This document shows, piece by piece, positions 43,942 to 54,900 of a stretch of 64,000 nt of DNA (positions within the stretch are counted from its first letter, which is position 1; each line of letters begins with the position of its first letter). Source of the DNA: Armatimonadota bacterium (GTDB lineage: Bacteria > Armatimonadota > HRBIN16); contig BPGT01000001.1 of assembly GCA_026003175.1 (NCBI GenBank), positions 596,839 through 660,838 of the forward strand, written 5' to 3'. Below the pieces are notes generated by a model. That model saw nothing but the letters and a program-made list of their open reading frames with translations. It ran no database searches and was not told the origin of the DNA. The translations under genes and the position numbers were made by a program.

Positions 43942-46647
43942 ATGAACGGTTTAACACAGGTAAACGCGGGCTTCACTCGCACTACGCACGCACAGCGTGG
44001 GCAGACGCTGGTTGTGGCGGTGATTGTCATGTTCGTGATGATGTTCATGGGTGCGCTGTTCGTGGCAATCATCGGGCGCAACCTCGAAAACGCGGCGCGC
44101 AGCGGCAGGGTGACCGACGCTCAGTACTTCGCTGAGGCGGGTATCCAGTACGCCGATCAGCAGCTCACCTTCAGCGAAGAGGGCGCAGACTGGCGTCCTG
44201 TGCCGGCAAACCTGCCGCCTGATCAGTGCCGTGACCCCGATTACCCGTGGCTGCGTCCGTATGCCGCCACCGAGTCCACCACCCTGAACCCGTGCGGTAC
44301 GCCCGTGGCTGGACCCAGTGGAGGCTACAGCCGTGTGTTGTTCGAGAATGGGCGTGCGCTGATTCGGGTGAGCTATAACCCTCGCCCATACGACCCGAAC
44401 GATCCCGAATCGGGTCCCCTCTCGCGTTTCATCAAGATCGAATCCATCGGGCGGGTGGGGCGGATTGACCCCAACGACCCCACTATGCTTACCTCCGCTG
44501 CGACCGGTCTGCGGCGCGAGCTGGTAGCCTATAAGGCTATTGGTATTACCGACTACCTGCGCTTCGTAACCAATCGCGACAACCGTCCCAACGCGGTGGT
44601 GGAACTGGGCGTGCCGGAGGGTATTGTGGGGCATGACGCCAATGGCAACCCTTTGCCCGTCCGGTTGATTTGGGGTAGTAACACCAGCGGCGCTCCCATC
44701 CGTGTCAACGGCAACCTCAAGTGGTACGGCGGAGTAACATTGACTCTCAACCCACAAAATGGCGACCGGATAGAGGTTGCGGGTGACATCCTGCTGGCGC
44801 CGCGGGCGCAGGTAACCGTAAATAACAATGCGCTGCTACCCAGCAATAGCACAAGTTTCAACACCTACGGCGGTATCGTGCGCGACGGACGTACCGGCGT
44901 GGGAGTAGACGGCGGCGGACGCTCCATTACACGCCTGGAGCCGCCGATTATCGACCTGACCGACCCCGCTACCAACGTAAACCGTTACTGGAGTATGACG
45001 CGCAACTCGGGCGCACTAGTAGGGGGGCGCAATAGCGGATTGTTCGGTTTCGGCAGGGGTATCTACATCAACAACCGCGCCGACCAGCTGCGTGAGCCGG
45101 GCTTGTTTGGCGGTCCTACAGTGCGTAGTGAGTTCCTGCGACTGGTGGACTCGCGCAACTGGCAGGGACCGTACTACGTGCCCCCAGGCGCAATCATTCG
45201 CCTGAATCCAAACGGTTTTACCATCCAGCTCACACGTGGACGGTGGCGTGCGCCCAACGGTGCGCCTACCAACGCGATAACGATGGTGTGCACCTACCTG
45301 CCGGATGGGCGGCTATCGCAGGACCTGCTGGACCCCTCTCTGAATAAGCCGGCAGTGGGGTTGCCTTTCATAACCCCGTTCTCCGGCGTGATTTACGCGG
45401 AAGGCAACGTACGCATTCGCGGCATCATCCCACAGGGCAAGCAGCTGACGGTGGTTTCGGGGGGCAATATCTTTATCGAGGGCAACCTGATGAAGCCACG
45501 CTTGCCTAATGGTCAGCCCGACAATACCAGCGCGATTGCCCTGCTGGCAAAAGAGAACGTGGTGGTCAACACCACACTGTTCATCGACCCCGAGCTGGGC
45601 ACCGAGGCGGGCAGCTGGAACGAGCAGGACGCGCCGTTGAACTTCCCGTCGTGGCACCGCGTGATGTTGCCCACCCAGAGGCAATCGTTCGTGTTTTCTT
45701 CAGCAATCTCTTTGAACAACTATTACAGCAACACCTGGCCTTACGGCTTGAAGCTGCTGGTGCGCCACGCCGCCGTCGAGAACGCGCAGACCAGTATCTT
45801 CCTGCATGTGAACTATCCGGTGAACGACACCAACGGCAACGGTGTTCTGGACGAGGATCTGTACCGCTTCCCGGGCGGCATTCTGGACGCGCTTGGCTTA
45901 CCCACCATCTATCTGGTGAACGCCTCGGGAGTGAACTACGAGCATCTGGGGCTGGAACTGCTGCGAAACATGTCGCCGTTCAACAGTAATCCGCCCACAC
46001 ATCCTACCAACCCGCGTAGCGACTACGTGCTCAACACCGCACCCGGTGCGGAGAACCGGTTGACCTTCGAGGTCAACAGCGGCTGGGGCAACACGCCCGC
46101 CAACGAATATCATCTCAGCCGGGTGGCGGTGCAGCCTCTGGATATCGCCATCGAGGCGCTGATGTATGCGCAGGAGGGGTCGTTTGTGGTGCTGCCGGGC
46201 GAGTGGTTCAATACCGACCCGCGCGACACCTTCCCTGTCGGCTCCAGTCCTTCTTCTGTAGACCAGAACCTGCGCAGGCAGCTCTATGGGGTGCTGTCGC
46301 CGGTGTACCCCTTCTACGGGCAACCGCTGGACATTCGCATCGTGATTCGGGGCGCGATAGCCGAGAACCTGCCCTGGGCAATACAGGATCAGGGCGAGTG
46401 GCTGAGGAAGTGGGGTTGGATACCACCCCAATACGGCAACTCGGGCATTCCGATACCGCCTACCCATTTGTACGACCCAAGCAATCCCACCCGCACTTTG
46501 CCGATGGGCTACAACCTGGTGATGGAGTATGACCCGGTGTTTACCAGCGCAGGGACGGTGCGCGTGGACCAGTACGGACGCCGTTTGCCTCCGATGCCTC
46601 GCCTGCCAGTGTGCCCGGGACTGATCTACGTGGGGGAGATGAGGTGA
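43942..46647 (+). CDS. PilX-like minor pilin with large beta-helical ectodomain
   Basis: A protein of about 901 residues. The N-terminus RGQTLVVAVIVMFVMMFMGALFVAIIGRNLENAARS is a PilX_N-type hydrophobic helix with the typical ENAARSG continuation. The ectodomain contains LNPQNGDRIEVAGDILLAPRAQVTVNNN and IIPQGKQLTVVSGGNIFIEGN, which read like the strands of a right-handed beta-helix. I placed the start at ATG 43942, with GGGAGGGGGAGTGC upstream, rather than ATG 43915, which overlaps the previous stop. It probably acts as a minor pilin or as a tip protein. Confidence 0.75.
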   Translation: MNGLTQVNAGFTRTTHAQRGQTLVVAVIVMFVMMFMGALFVAIIGRNLENAARSGRVTDAQYFAEAGIQYADQQLTFSEEGADWRPVPANLPPDQCRDPDYPWLRPYAATESTTLNPCGTPVAGPSGGYSRVLFENGRALIRVSYNPRPYDPNDPESGPLSRFIKIESIGRVGRIDPNDPTMLTSAATGLRRELVAYKAIGITDYLRFVTNRDNRPNAVVELGVPEGIVGHDANGNPLPVRLIWGSNTSGAPIRVNGNLKWYGGVTLTLNPQNGDRIEVAGDILLAPRAQVTVNNNALLPSNSTSFNTYGGIVRDGRTGVGVDGGGRSITRLEPPIIDLTDPATNVNRYWSMTRNSGALVGGRNSGLFGFGRGIYINNRADQLREPGLFGGPTVRSEFLRLVDSRNWQGPYYVPPGAIIRLNPNGFTIQLTRGRWRAPNGAPTNAITMVCTYLPDGRLSQDLLDPSLNKPAVGLPFITPFSGVIYAEGNVRIRGIIPQGKQLTVVSGGNIFIEGNLMKPRLPNGQPDNTSAIALLAKENVVVNTTLFIDPELGTEAGSWNEQDAPLNFPSWHRVMLPTQRQSFVFSSAISLNNYYSNTWPYGLKLLVRHAAVENAQTSIFLHVNYPVNDTNGNGVLDEDLYRFPGGILDALGLPTIYLVNASGVNYEHLGLELLRNMSPFNSNPPTHPTNPRSDYVLNTAPGAENRLTFEVNSGWGNTPANEYHLSRVAVQPLDIAIEALMYAQEGSFVVLPGEWFNTDPRDTFPVGSSPSSVDQNLRRQLYGVLSPVYPFYGQPLDIRIVIRGAIAENLPWAIQDQGEWLRKWGWIPPQYGNSGIPIPPTHLYDPSNPTRTLPMGYNLVMEYDPVFTSAGTVRVDQYGRRLPPMPRLPVCPGLIYVGEMR

Positions 46648-46648
46648 G

Positions 46649-47281
46649 ATGGCGGTTGTCGCATCGCGCAAGGAGCAAACCGTCTACCCCGAATCCGATG
46701 GGGAGCCGATGGCGGATAACATGAAGCGGCTTCGGTGGATCGTGACCCTCGAAGGGGGCTTCGAGGCACTCTCCCGCGACCGCGAGGATGTGTTCGTCGC
46801 CGGGGACCTGTTCTGGTACCCCGTGGAGGGGCGCCACGATATCCGTATGGCTCCTGATGTGATGATTGTGTTCGGCCGTCCGAAGGGAGATAGAGGATCC
46901 TACAAGCAGTGGGAGGAGGACGGTATCGCCCCGCAGGTGGTGTTTGAGGTGCTTTCGCCGGGCAACTCTCTGCTGGAGATGGCGAAGGAGCTGGAGTTTT
47001 ACGACCGCTACGGCTACGACCCCGACTCGGGCGACTTCACCGGCTGGATACGTGGAGAAGACGGTCGCCTGCATGTGATAGACCCCATTGAGGGCTGGAC
47101 AAGCCCGCGTCTGGGCGTGCGTTTCGAAAAGGAGAACGGCGACCTGCGCATCATCCGCCCAGACGGGCAACGGTTTCTGACTTATCTGGAACCGCAGCAG
47201 CAAGCGGAGCAGAAGCGTCAACGCGCCGAAAGGCTGGCGCAACGCTTGCGGGAGATGGGTATCGACCCCGAGCAGATTTGA
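46649..47281 (+). CDS. Uma2-family (DUF820) putative endonuclease
   Basis: A 210-residue PD-(D/E)XK-like protein. It shows HDIRMAPDVMIVFG and QVVFEVLSPGNSLLEMAKELEFYDRYGYDPDSGDFTG. In most family members I would expect about five more residues (such as VEEYYV) between YDRYG and YDPDSG, so there may be a small in-frame deletion close to the active region. It ends with a charged coiled-coil (QQQAEQKRQRAERLAQRLREMG), usual for this family. It starts 1 base after the PilX-like gene. Role unknown; these genes are abundant in Cyanobacteria and Armatimonadota. Confidence 0.8.
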   Translation: MAVVASRKEQTVYPESDGEPMADNMKRLRWIVTLEGGFEALSRDREDVFVAGDLFWYPVEGRHDIRMAPDVMIVFGRPKGDRGSYKQWEEDGIAPQVVFEVLSPGNSLLEMAKELEFYDRYGYDPDSGDFTGWIRGEDGRLHVIDPIEGWTSPRLGVRFEKENGDLRIIRPDGQRFLTYLEPQQQAEQKRQRAERLAQRLREMGIDPEQI

Positions 47282-47302
47282 GCCGAGAGAAGGGTGATAA
47301 CA

Positions 47303-50300
47303 ATGCGAGACCGACTGGTTTTCCTGATATGGCTGGGCATCCTAGCTGGTTGGCTGGGCATGGTTCGCACGGCGCAGGGTGACTCTTATACCTACACCGC
47401 TGTGCGCAAACAGATTCGCGTCGCCGTGTTGCAAATCGGCAATAATCCGGTGCTAACGCCCTTTGTGTGGCACGTGCTGGACCGGCGTACGGACTACAAA
47501 CCCGCCGGCTGGGACTTTGTGAACCCGCTGGCAGGCCCCGGCAGCCGGAAGAACATGGCGCCTTATTGGGTGGTAAGCCTGGATGCCATATCCATGGAAG
47601 ACCTGCGCAAGCTCGACGCGCTGGTCATCGCCACACAGGGTAGCAATATCGGCTTCACCCCGGAACAGCGCGAGAAACTGCGCAAGTTCGTGGACGCGGG
47701 TGGTTTGCTCTGGATAGATAACCAGACCGCTTACACGCTCGATACGCGTGCTCCGCTCTTTCTGGACCTACAGTTCAATAACGAAGGCTTGACCAACGGG
47801 CTGCTGGCATACCCGACCCATCCGCTGATGAATGCGCCCTATCCGATTAGCCGTGGCGAACTGAACCAGTTGGGGGCGGGCATTCGCGGCTCGTTGAGCG
47901 CGGTCGGGGCGGATTTGAATGCGCCTCCTGCGCCCGGCGTGCTGGCTCCGATTGTGGTGCGCCAGGATAATCGGCGCCCGGTGCTGGTAGCGGGGCAGTA
48001 CGGTAGCGGTGCGGTGGTGGTGTCTTCAATAGGAATCGCCTATGCCCTCAGCCATGCAGTCGCGCCGCCGGGGGTACCGGTAGCCAACGATAACTTCGCC
48101 GCTGCAGCACCACAGAACCTGAAGTTCGGCTACAACATGATACAGTGGGCGTCGGCATTTACCGCTCAGCGTAAAAACGCCCGGCGTACCGCGGGAACCT
48201 TCGAAAGCATCGGCGCGCCGCTGGTAGAAAAGTGGGGACTGACCGGACTGCAGGCGGTAGGGACCTTCGCCTCCTCCCCTGTGTTTTACAACGGCGCGTT
48301 GTTTGTGGTGGGTTCGTCGCCGCTGGGCGGGCTGCGCCTGTACTGCTTTGATGCCAACCCCCGCCGCGACATCGACGGAGACGGCAACGAGGACGACGGA
48401 CTGCCCGACCTGTGGCAGCGCGGAACACCCTACGATGAGATATGGGAAGCTCCGTTGGGAAGCGAACCCACCTCTACACCACAGGTTGTGGAGATATCTA
48501 CCAGCAGTAACGACCCCCTGCAGCGCGCGCTGGTAGTGCTCACACTGAAGAACGGCACCGTGCAGGCGTACCGCGCCTTCCCGCGCACCGGAGGCATCAA
48601 CTCGCCTATTGCCGGGTTGTCAGACGGCTCGAACCTTGTGTGGGAACGCTCTTTGCCCAACGCCGTGCCGTTCGACGGGGATACAATTCCCGTTTCCGCC
48701 TCTGCGGAAGGGTTGATCGTGGTTCCGGCGGTGCAGGCGGGTACTGGCGGCAACAACGGACGCCTGTACGTGCTGTGGGCAGCCACAGGGGATGTGATCA
48801 ACTCCGGCAGCTCAGGGCAGGACTGGATACAGCCCCGCACCAACCTGCCGCCGATTCGCGGTGGAGTGACGCTGGGCTATGTGCAGGATAGAGGACAGAC
48901 GGGCGAAGGCTCCATCGCCAGCGACCTGATGGCATACGTCTCCACCGCCCCTAGCTCCGCCACTGGTACACTCACCAGCTCGGTGTACGCCTTCTGGTTG
49001 GGCGCAAAGGGCGAGGTGCTCAGCAATCCGAACAACGACAAACGCACCTTCGTCACCCGGGCGCAGGGACGTCAGCTGCATATCTTCCTGGCGGACACCA
49101 GCAGCCCGTACGCCGCGCTAAACCCGGTGGTGTGGGTATACAACCGCGAGACGAACGGCTCGTTGACGCTGGTGGACCGCTACGACCTGCCCGACTCGCG
49201 CATCACCGTCAACGCAGGCACTATCGTGTTCTCCAGTCAGCCCGCTACGAACCCTGTAGTGGTGATGAACTACTTCATCGACTGGGGCAAGTCGCCCGGC
49301 ACGCCCATCCGCAGCACGGTGGGTATCGCGGACATCGTTCCCAACCCTACCAAGACCATCATGGACCAGCCTGCGCTGGACGCCAACGATAACGTGATTT
49401 ACACCACCGATAACGGCAGCGTGTACGCTATTCTGGAACAGCCGGGCAATCGAACCACTATGCGCTGGCGCTGGCAGCTGCACGGCGGCTACGTCGACCA
49501 GATTACCCCCCAGCAGTCGGTCAACGTGCCTCCGTCGTTGCAGATGAAGCATACGCTGTTCGGCACGCCGCTGCCCCCGGGTGCGTATATCGGCATCAAC
49601 CCGGTTGGGTTTTCCGCACCGCCCGCCGTGTTTGGCGACACCACCTACGCGGTAGCGGAGGCGCGGGCCGACTTTGGTCCCCCGGTCGGGGAGATACCCG
49701 GTACGGTGCTGATGGCTTTCAACAATAACCCACGGGTAGACCTGCGCCTGCGTGATGAAAACGGCAACCCTGTTGCTCTTCCGGGCAACGCCACCTTGCA
49801 GATTCGGCAGGTGGACGTGATACGCAGCGCGAGTGGCACCACACAATACACCTACGTGCAGCCGGCGCAGTATACAGTAAACCGTGCAGGCGGGATCATC
49901 AGCATCCACAACATGATGCCCAGCGCAGGGGGAGGTGGGGCAGTATTCGCCTTTAGCCTGTCGCAACCGACACTGGTGGTGGTCACCGCAGGTAGCGAAC
50001 CTCCGCGCCAGTACTACATCCAGCCCACCGAATACAGCAACCTGAAGTGGTTCATGTTCATTCCGGCGGTAAGGGTGAAAGCGTCGCCAGTGGTGGCGGG
50101 CGATGTGGTCTACCTATCAGCGGTGGTGGATGCGCCGGGCGTGCAGGTTGCTACGGTAATTGCGGTTTCGGCAGACCCTACCGCCACCGACCCCAGCATC
50201 CAGCAGGGTGACGATGTACCATTGCTCACGCAAGATTCGGACAAGCCGAATCACGTGCTGTGGCCTGCTCTGGGCAAGCCCGCTGACTATGGCTACGACC

Positions 50301-51847
50301 CGAACAATCCGGCGACATGGGCACCGTCGCTGATAAATCTGTTGAACGCCACCCTCAGCGAGCTGCGCCGGGCGCAGGTGGGCACGCAGGGTATTGCGGC
50401 GGTCGCGGCGTCTAACGGACTGCTGGCGGCGGTGGGCGACACGGGTATCAAGGTCTTCGAGCGACAGATGACGCTGATTGCGGATAGCCATCGGCTGCTG
50501 GAGATGGACCCGGGCGGCAAGGTAGCCTGGAGCATGGACGCCAGCAGGCTGTGGGGCGCTGCATCGGGAGGCTCTGCGCCGGTAGTAAGCATCGCTCCTA
50601 CCTCCGTCGCCCGCCCAGCGCGCGTGTATCGCACCGGCGCGAACGAGATGCTCGTGGTAGACACCGGCAACAACCGCATCGTTTGGGTGGATAAATCGGG
50701 CAACGTGGTGTCGGAGCTGCGTCGCTTCGAGAACCCGCCGCGCCTCAACCTGTCCGACCTGAGCAAACCGCCTGCACCTCTTGCCCCGGGCGACCCGCAC
50801 GAGCTGCGCGAGCCGCAGGACGTGAACATCTACACCGAATATGTGCCTAAACAGGATGCGGGCGGCAATCGGCTTAACCCGTTCGAGGATGCACAGGATC
50901 TGGAGTTCTGGGTGCACTATCTGATTGCTGACACAGGCAACGGACGGCTGATTGATGTGATAGACCGTTACGCTGCGGATACGAACACCGGTGCGGTAGG
51001 TCCCCTGATCGCCGCGCGACAGCTGTTCTGGACAAGCGCAGAGGGTGCGGAACGGCGCAAGTATCGCTATACAGGTGTCCAACGCATCGTATCCGGCTAC
51101 AGCGGCGGCGCACCGGTGTTTACGCTGGTGGCGACGGTGGCGAACTACCGCGTACGCCCCGACGGAACTGGTGAGGAGGGTGTCGGAGGCACGGTGATGG
51201 TACGCACCATCGGCGCAGGGCTGGACATCACCGAAGCGTTTAGTGAGGTGCTGTTGCCCAATGAGCCGCTGGGTTCGAACAACCGTGTGCCCATCGGTAG
51301 CCCCAACAGCGTGCAGGTCTATCCGGTACGCTACGACAGCGCCACAGGAAGCGTCGTGTACAATATCGTGCTGGCAACCGACAAGGGTGTGTTTGACCTC
51401 GAACGGCTCGCGCCCAACCAATGGCGCATCAAGTGGCGATTAACCGATGAGGTCTACCGCAGTCTAACCCACCTGCGCGACCGTATCCGGGGACCGCAGC
51501 CGGTGGATGTGTATATCAGTCGCGCCATCCCACTGTGGGCGGTGAGTGCGGTGCGACTACCCAACGGACACTATCTGATAGCGAACGCCTACCGAGGCAT
51601 GCTGCCCGATAGCAGCCGCTTCAGCGGTGAGGTGTTCGAGATAGACCCCAGTAATTACAACCCGGGCGCCACCCGCACCGAGACCGAAATAGACGGACCG
51701 CACACCTACCTGACCGACGGGATGCGCCCGGAAGACATCGTGTGGTGGACGCCCAGGCGGGTAAAAAGCTGGGCAAACATCAACGAGGTGGTCAGCAGCG
51801 ATTCATACCGGATCGATACGCCGTTCTACGCGGATAGACCGTTCTAG
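47303..51847 (+). CDS. Giant exported protein, GATase-like domain plus beta-propellers
   Basis: A 1514-residue protein with a signal peptide (RDRLVFLIWLGILAGWLGM). The N-terminal about 280 residues look like a DUF4159/GATase1-like domain: IRVAVLQIGNNPVLTPFVWHVLDRR, then LRKLDALVIATQGSNIGFTPEQREKLRKFVDAGG. A PQQ-like propeller covers about 300-800 (LFVVGSSPLGGLRLYCFDANPRRDIDGDGNED). NHL-like blades near 1095-1230 read ARVYRTGANEMLVVDTGNNRIVWVD and WVHYLIADTGNGRLID. It is probably surface-exposed. ATG at 47303 with AGAAGGG upstream was preferred to GTG at 47294. Function unknown. Confidence 0.75.
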   Translation: MRDRLVFLIWLGILAGWLGMVRTAQGDSYTYTAVRKQIRVAVLQIGNNPVLTPFVWHVLDRRTDYKPAGWDFVNPLAGPGSRKNMAPYWVVSLDAISMEDLRKLDALVIATQGSNIGFTPEQREKLRKFVDAGGLLWIDNQTAYTLDTRAPLFLDLQFNNEGLTNGLLAYPTHPLMNAPYPISRGELNQLGAGIRGSLSAVGADLNAPPAPGVLAPIVVRQDNRRPVLVAGQYGSGAVVVSSIGIAYALSHAVAPPGVPVANDNFAAAAPQNLKFGYNMIQWASAFTAQRKNARRTAGTFESIGAPLVEKWGLTGLQAVGTFASSPVFYNGALFVVGSSPLGGLRLYCFDANPRRDIDGDGNEDDGLPDLWQRGTPYDEIWEAPLGSEPTSTPQVVEISTSSNDPLQRALVVLTLKNGTVQAYRAFPRTGGINSPIAGLSDGSNLVWERSLPNAVPFDGDTIPVSASAEGLIVVPAVQAGTGGNNGRLYVLWAATGDVINSGSSGQDWIQPRTNLPPIRGGVTLGYVQDRGQTGEGSIASDLMAYVSTAPSSATGTLTSSVYAFWLGAKGEVLSNPNNDKRTFVTRAQGRQLHIFLADTSSPYAALNPVVWVYNRETNGSLTLVDRYDLPDSRITVNAGTIVFSSQPATNPVVVMNYFIDWGKSPGTPIRSTVGIADIVPNPTKTIMDQPALDANDNVIYTTDNGSVYAILEQPGNRTTMRWRWQLHGGYVDQITPQQSVNVPPSLQMKHTLFGTPLPPGAYIGINPVGFSAPPAVFGDTTYAVAEARADFGPPVGEIPGTVLMAFNNNPRVDLRLRDENGNPVALPGNATLQIRQVDVIRSASGTTQYTYVQPAQYTVNRAGGIISIHNMMPSAGGGGAVFAFSLSQPTLVVVTAGSEPPRQYYIQPTEYSNLKWFMFIPAVRVKASPVVAGDVVYLSAVVDAPGVQVATVIAVSADPTATDPSIQQGDDVPLLTQDSDKPNHVLWPALGKPADYGYDPNNPATWAPSLINLLNATLSELRRAQVGTQGIAAVAASNGLLAAVGDTGIKVFERQMTLIADSHRLLEMDPGGKVAWSMDASRLWGAASGGSAPVVSIAPTSVARPARVYRTGANEMLVVDTGNNRIVWVDKSGNVVSELRRFENPPRLNLSDLSKPPAPLAPGDPHELREPQDVNIYTEYVPKQDAGGNRLNPFEDAQDLEFWVHYLIADTGNGRLIDVIDRYAADTNTGAVGPLIAARQLFWTSAEGAERRKYRYTGVQRIVSGYSGGAPVFTLVATVANYRVRPDGTGEEGVGGTVMVRTIGAGLDITEAFSEVLLPNEPLGSNNRVPIGSPNSVQVYPVRYDSATGSVVYNIVLATDKGVFDLERLAPNQWRIKWRLTDEVYRSLTHLRDRIRGPQPVDVYISRAIPLWAVSAVRLPNGHYLIANAYRGMLPDSSRFSGEVFEIDPSNYNPGATRTETEIDGPHTYLTDGMRPEDIVWWTPRRVKSWANINEVVSSDSYRIDTPFYADRPF

Positions 51848-51928
51848 ACCCATCTGGAGGGTGAGGCCCGAACAGGAAGGCTATCCAGTTCGTCAAATAG
51901 CAGTGAAGAACAGATGACCACAACAGAA

Positions 51929-51953
51929 TGTAGCCGCGGGCTTTAGCCTGCGC
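51929..51953 (+). repeat. Small palindromic intergenic repeat, TGTAGCC family, copy 5
   Basis: TGTAGCCGCGGGCTTTAGCC continues as TGCGC, with arms GCGGGCT and AGCCTGC around TT (one mismatch). It is in the 150-base gap between the two giant genes. Confidence 0.65.
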
Positions 51954-51997
51954 ATCAACGGACGACCATAGCGGAGTAAAGCGAGGTTGGGAGTGAG

Positions 51998-54900
51998 ATG
52001 GCAACAGCGAGAAACTGGTTAATAGCATGGGTAATCGGGAGCGTGCTGCTGATGCAGTGCGCGCTGCAGGCGGACGACTTTCCGATGTTCCGCCGCGACC
52101 CTCAGCGTACAGGGGCGACAAACCTGAGCACCGAACCCGGTCCGGGCAGGGCGTACCTGCGGTGGTGGTGGCCCGCTCAGCAAGACAGAGGCGTCACGCT
52201 GGAGATCGATCGTGACGGCGTCAACCGTGCGGGCGATTATGCGGTGATACAGGGCTCAGTAACTACCATCCAGATTACCGACCCCAACGCGGTGACCGAT
52301 GGCTTTCGTGATAGTTATGACTACGCCACGGCGGTCAACCCCAGTAATACGCAGGACCCCACCAGCGGCGCGACGGTAGTTGTGCGTTGGCGTAACGCCA
52401 CCCCGAACGAGCTAGACCCAAACGACTCTGCCTACAACCCGCTTGTTGCCAGACCCACTCGCTATCAAATCGCCGTATGGTTCCCTTCCAGCGGCACCCA
52501 GGGCAACCGCAACGTCCGGGAGGCGGTATATAAGGTGCGCTACCCCACCGGAACCAGTACCTACGGCGAGATTATCCTGATTGTGAACCAGACAACCGGC
52601 GGACAGTGGATACGCCTGGGGCGCGCTGGCAGTATCGCATATATCAGGAACCAGAGCGGGCAATGGGAACGCACCCAGCTGCAATCCGACCTCATGTTCC
52701 CCTTCGACGGTCGCCGTCCGGTGGAGGTGTACGCTTACAATACGTCTACCCATACTGACGAAGATGGCAATTTCGACGACGCCGGGCGGCTGGTGGTGTT
52801 CGACGGCGTGCGCTTTATGCCAGACCTGGGAGCGTTCTACTCCTCGCCCGTGGCGGCAACGATACAAGTAGCACCCGGACAGCTGGTACAGCGCGTGTTC
52901 ATCGGGCGAATCGAGCACGTCCCCGATGAGAACGACCCCACCGCTAGTGTGCAAATCGGCGTGATGTACTGCTTTGACAACGCGGGGCGCGTGGTGTGGC
53001 GATACCCGCTGAACGTTACGGGGCAGCGTGCGGTGACGGTAGATGACGCGGATGGTGCGCCCACTTTTCAAGCAGACCCCGCCTGGACGGTACCAGGTAC
53101 CTTGCAACCTGACCCGTTTGGCATGAGTTACGTGCAGGCTACCGTCGTGGGCACTACCGACCCCACTACATGGTCACGGGTGCGCTGGCAACCAGACCTT
53201 CAGCCGTCCAATGGTGCGGAAACTGCCCGATATACCATCTATGTCTGGCTACCGCAAGACGATGGCACGGTAAACCGCACCAGGGTCGCACGCTATATCG
53301 TGCATCATGAAGAGGGCAATACGGTGGTGGAGGTCGATCAGACGCAAAACACCGCAGGAGGGCAGTGGTTTAGCCTAGGCACCTACCTCATGCGGCAGGG
53401 TACGACCAACTACGTGGAGCTGGTGAACTACAGTCGCGTCGCCAGCGAAGTGACCGAAGGGCGCGTGGCGATTGCCGACGCGGCGCGATTTGTGGAGCAG
53501 GGCACCGGAGCCAGCGGTATCTTCTCCACGCCTGTTGTGGAAACGGTTCCCATGCGCCTGTCGGGTGGTAGCGTGGCCGACAGGCAGGTGGTCTTCTTCT
53601 CGGCAAACGATGGGAAAGTTTACGCGCTGGATGCGGTCGGCAACGGTGACGGCACCACCTTCTCGTACTGGGTGTGGCCTCAGGAGCCTCTGAATGAACG
53701 ACCTGTGGTTGGTTCGTTCGGGTACTCTTCGCCGGTGGTGGTCAACATCGGTACCAGTGGGACGCCCGACTGGCGACTGTACGTGGCAAACTCCAACGGA
53801 CGGGTGTACTGCCTGGACGCTTCCGGCAACGGTGATTTCAGCGCAAGCAACCCCGGCACAACTGACCGCATCTGGGTTTATCCGGCAGCGGACAAGGCAG
53901 CGGTGGTCAATGGCTTTGTCTCTTCGCCAGCGTACAACCGCACCGCAGGCGAAGGTCCCACTATCTTCGTTGGCGGTCTGGACGGAAGGTTGTACGCGCT
54001 GGACGCCGACGGCTCGGGAGGCACCACCACCGAGCGCTGGATTTACCCGGGCAAGTACGAACCTGCCTCCGGTAGCGACCCCGCTCTGCCTGAAGAACTG
54101 CCTCTGGATCCCATCTCCACCACACCTGCTGTGTTTGATGGTAAGGTGTACTTCGCGGCGGCGGATGGGCGCGTGTACTGCGTGAAAGAAAAGGGCACCG
54201 GACGTCGGCGCACCGAGCGCGTGTGGGTATGGCCCTACGCCCAGCGACCGCCGGTAAGCACCGTCGGCGACGAGGACCCTGTGGAACCGTTCCTGTACTC
54301 CTCGCCGGCGGTAGCAGCGCAGGTAAACACCATCACCGGGGTGCGCGATGTGGTGTTTATCGGCGACCGGGGAGGCACCGTGTACGCGCTGGACGCGCAG
54401 GGCACGGGCGACGGCAAAACGGTGTTGGTGTGGCAGGATGTGACTGACCCACTGAACCCCAAGCCATCGGGCAGTGGCTCGCTGGGGGCGGCGGTGTACT
54501 CATCTATCACCTTCACGCAGATTATCCCAAGCCGCTCCACTACAGGCACGCCTCCTGTACCAGCAGTAGTGTTCGGCTTGATGGACGGTAAAGTGCTTGC
54601 ACTCAACGCCTTCAACGGAGGTCCCGGCACCTTCCGGCAAGTGCTGGATAACAACAATAACCTGATTAACGTGCGCGGCGACGTGATATGGGGCTGGCAG
54701 ACGCTGGGCGAGCAGGTGTTCGCTTCGCCTGCCGTAGCCAACGACTGGATGTACATCGCGGGCGATGACGGCATCATCTATGCGTTCTCGCCTACCGGTG
54801 GCTACCTTACACCAGGCGAACCACCAGGTGCAGAGCTGGTGGACGTTGCGCTCAGCCCGAACCTGGCGAACCTGCAGGTAGAAGTGTTTACCGCGCAGGA

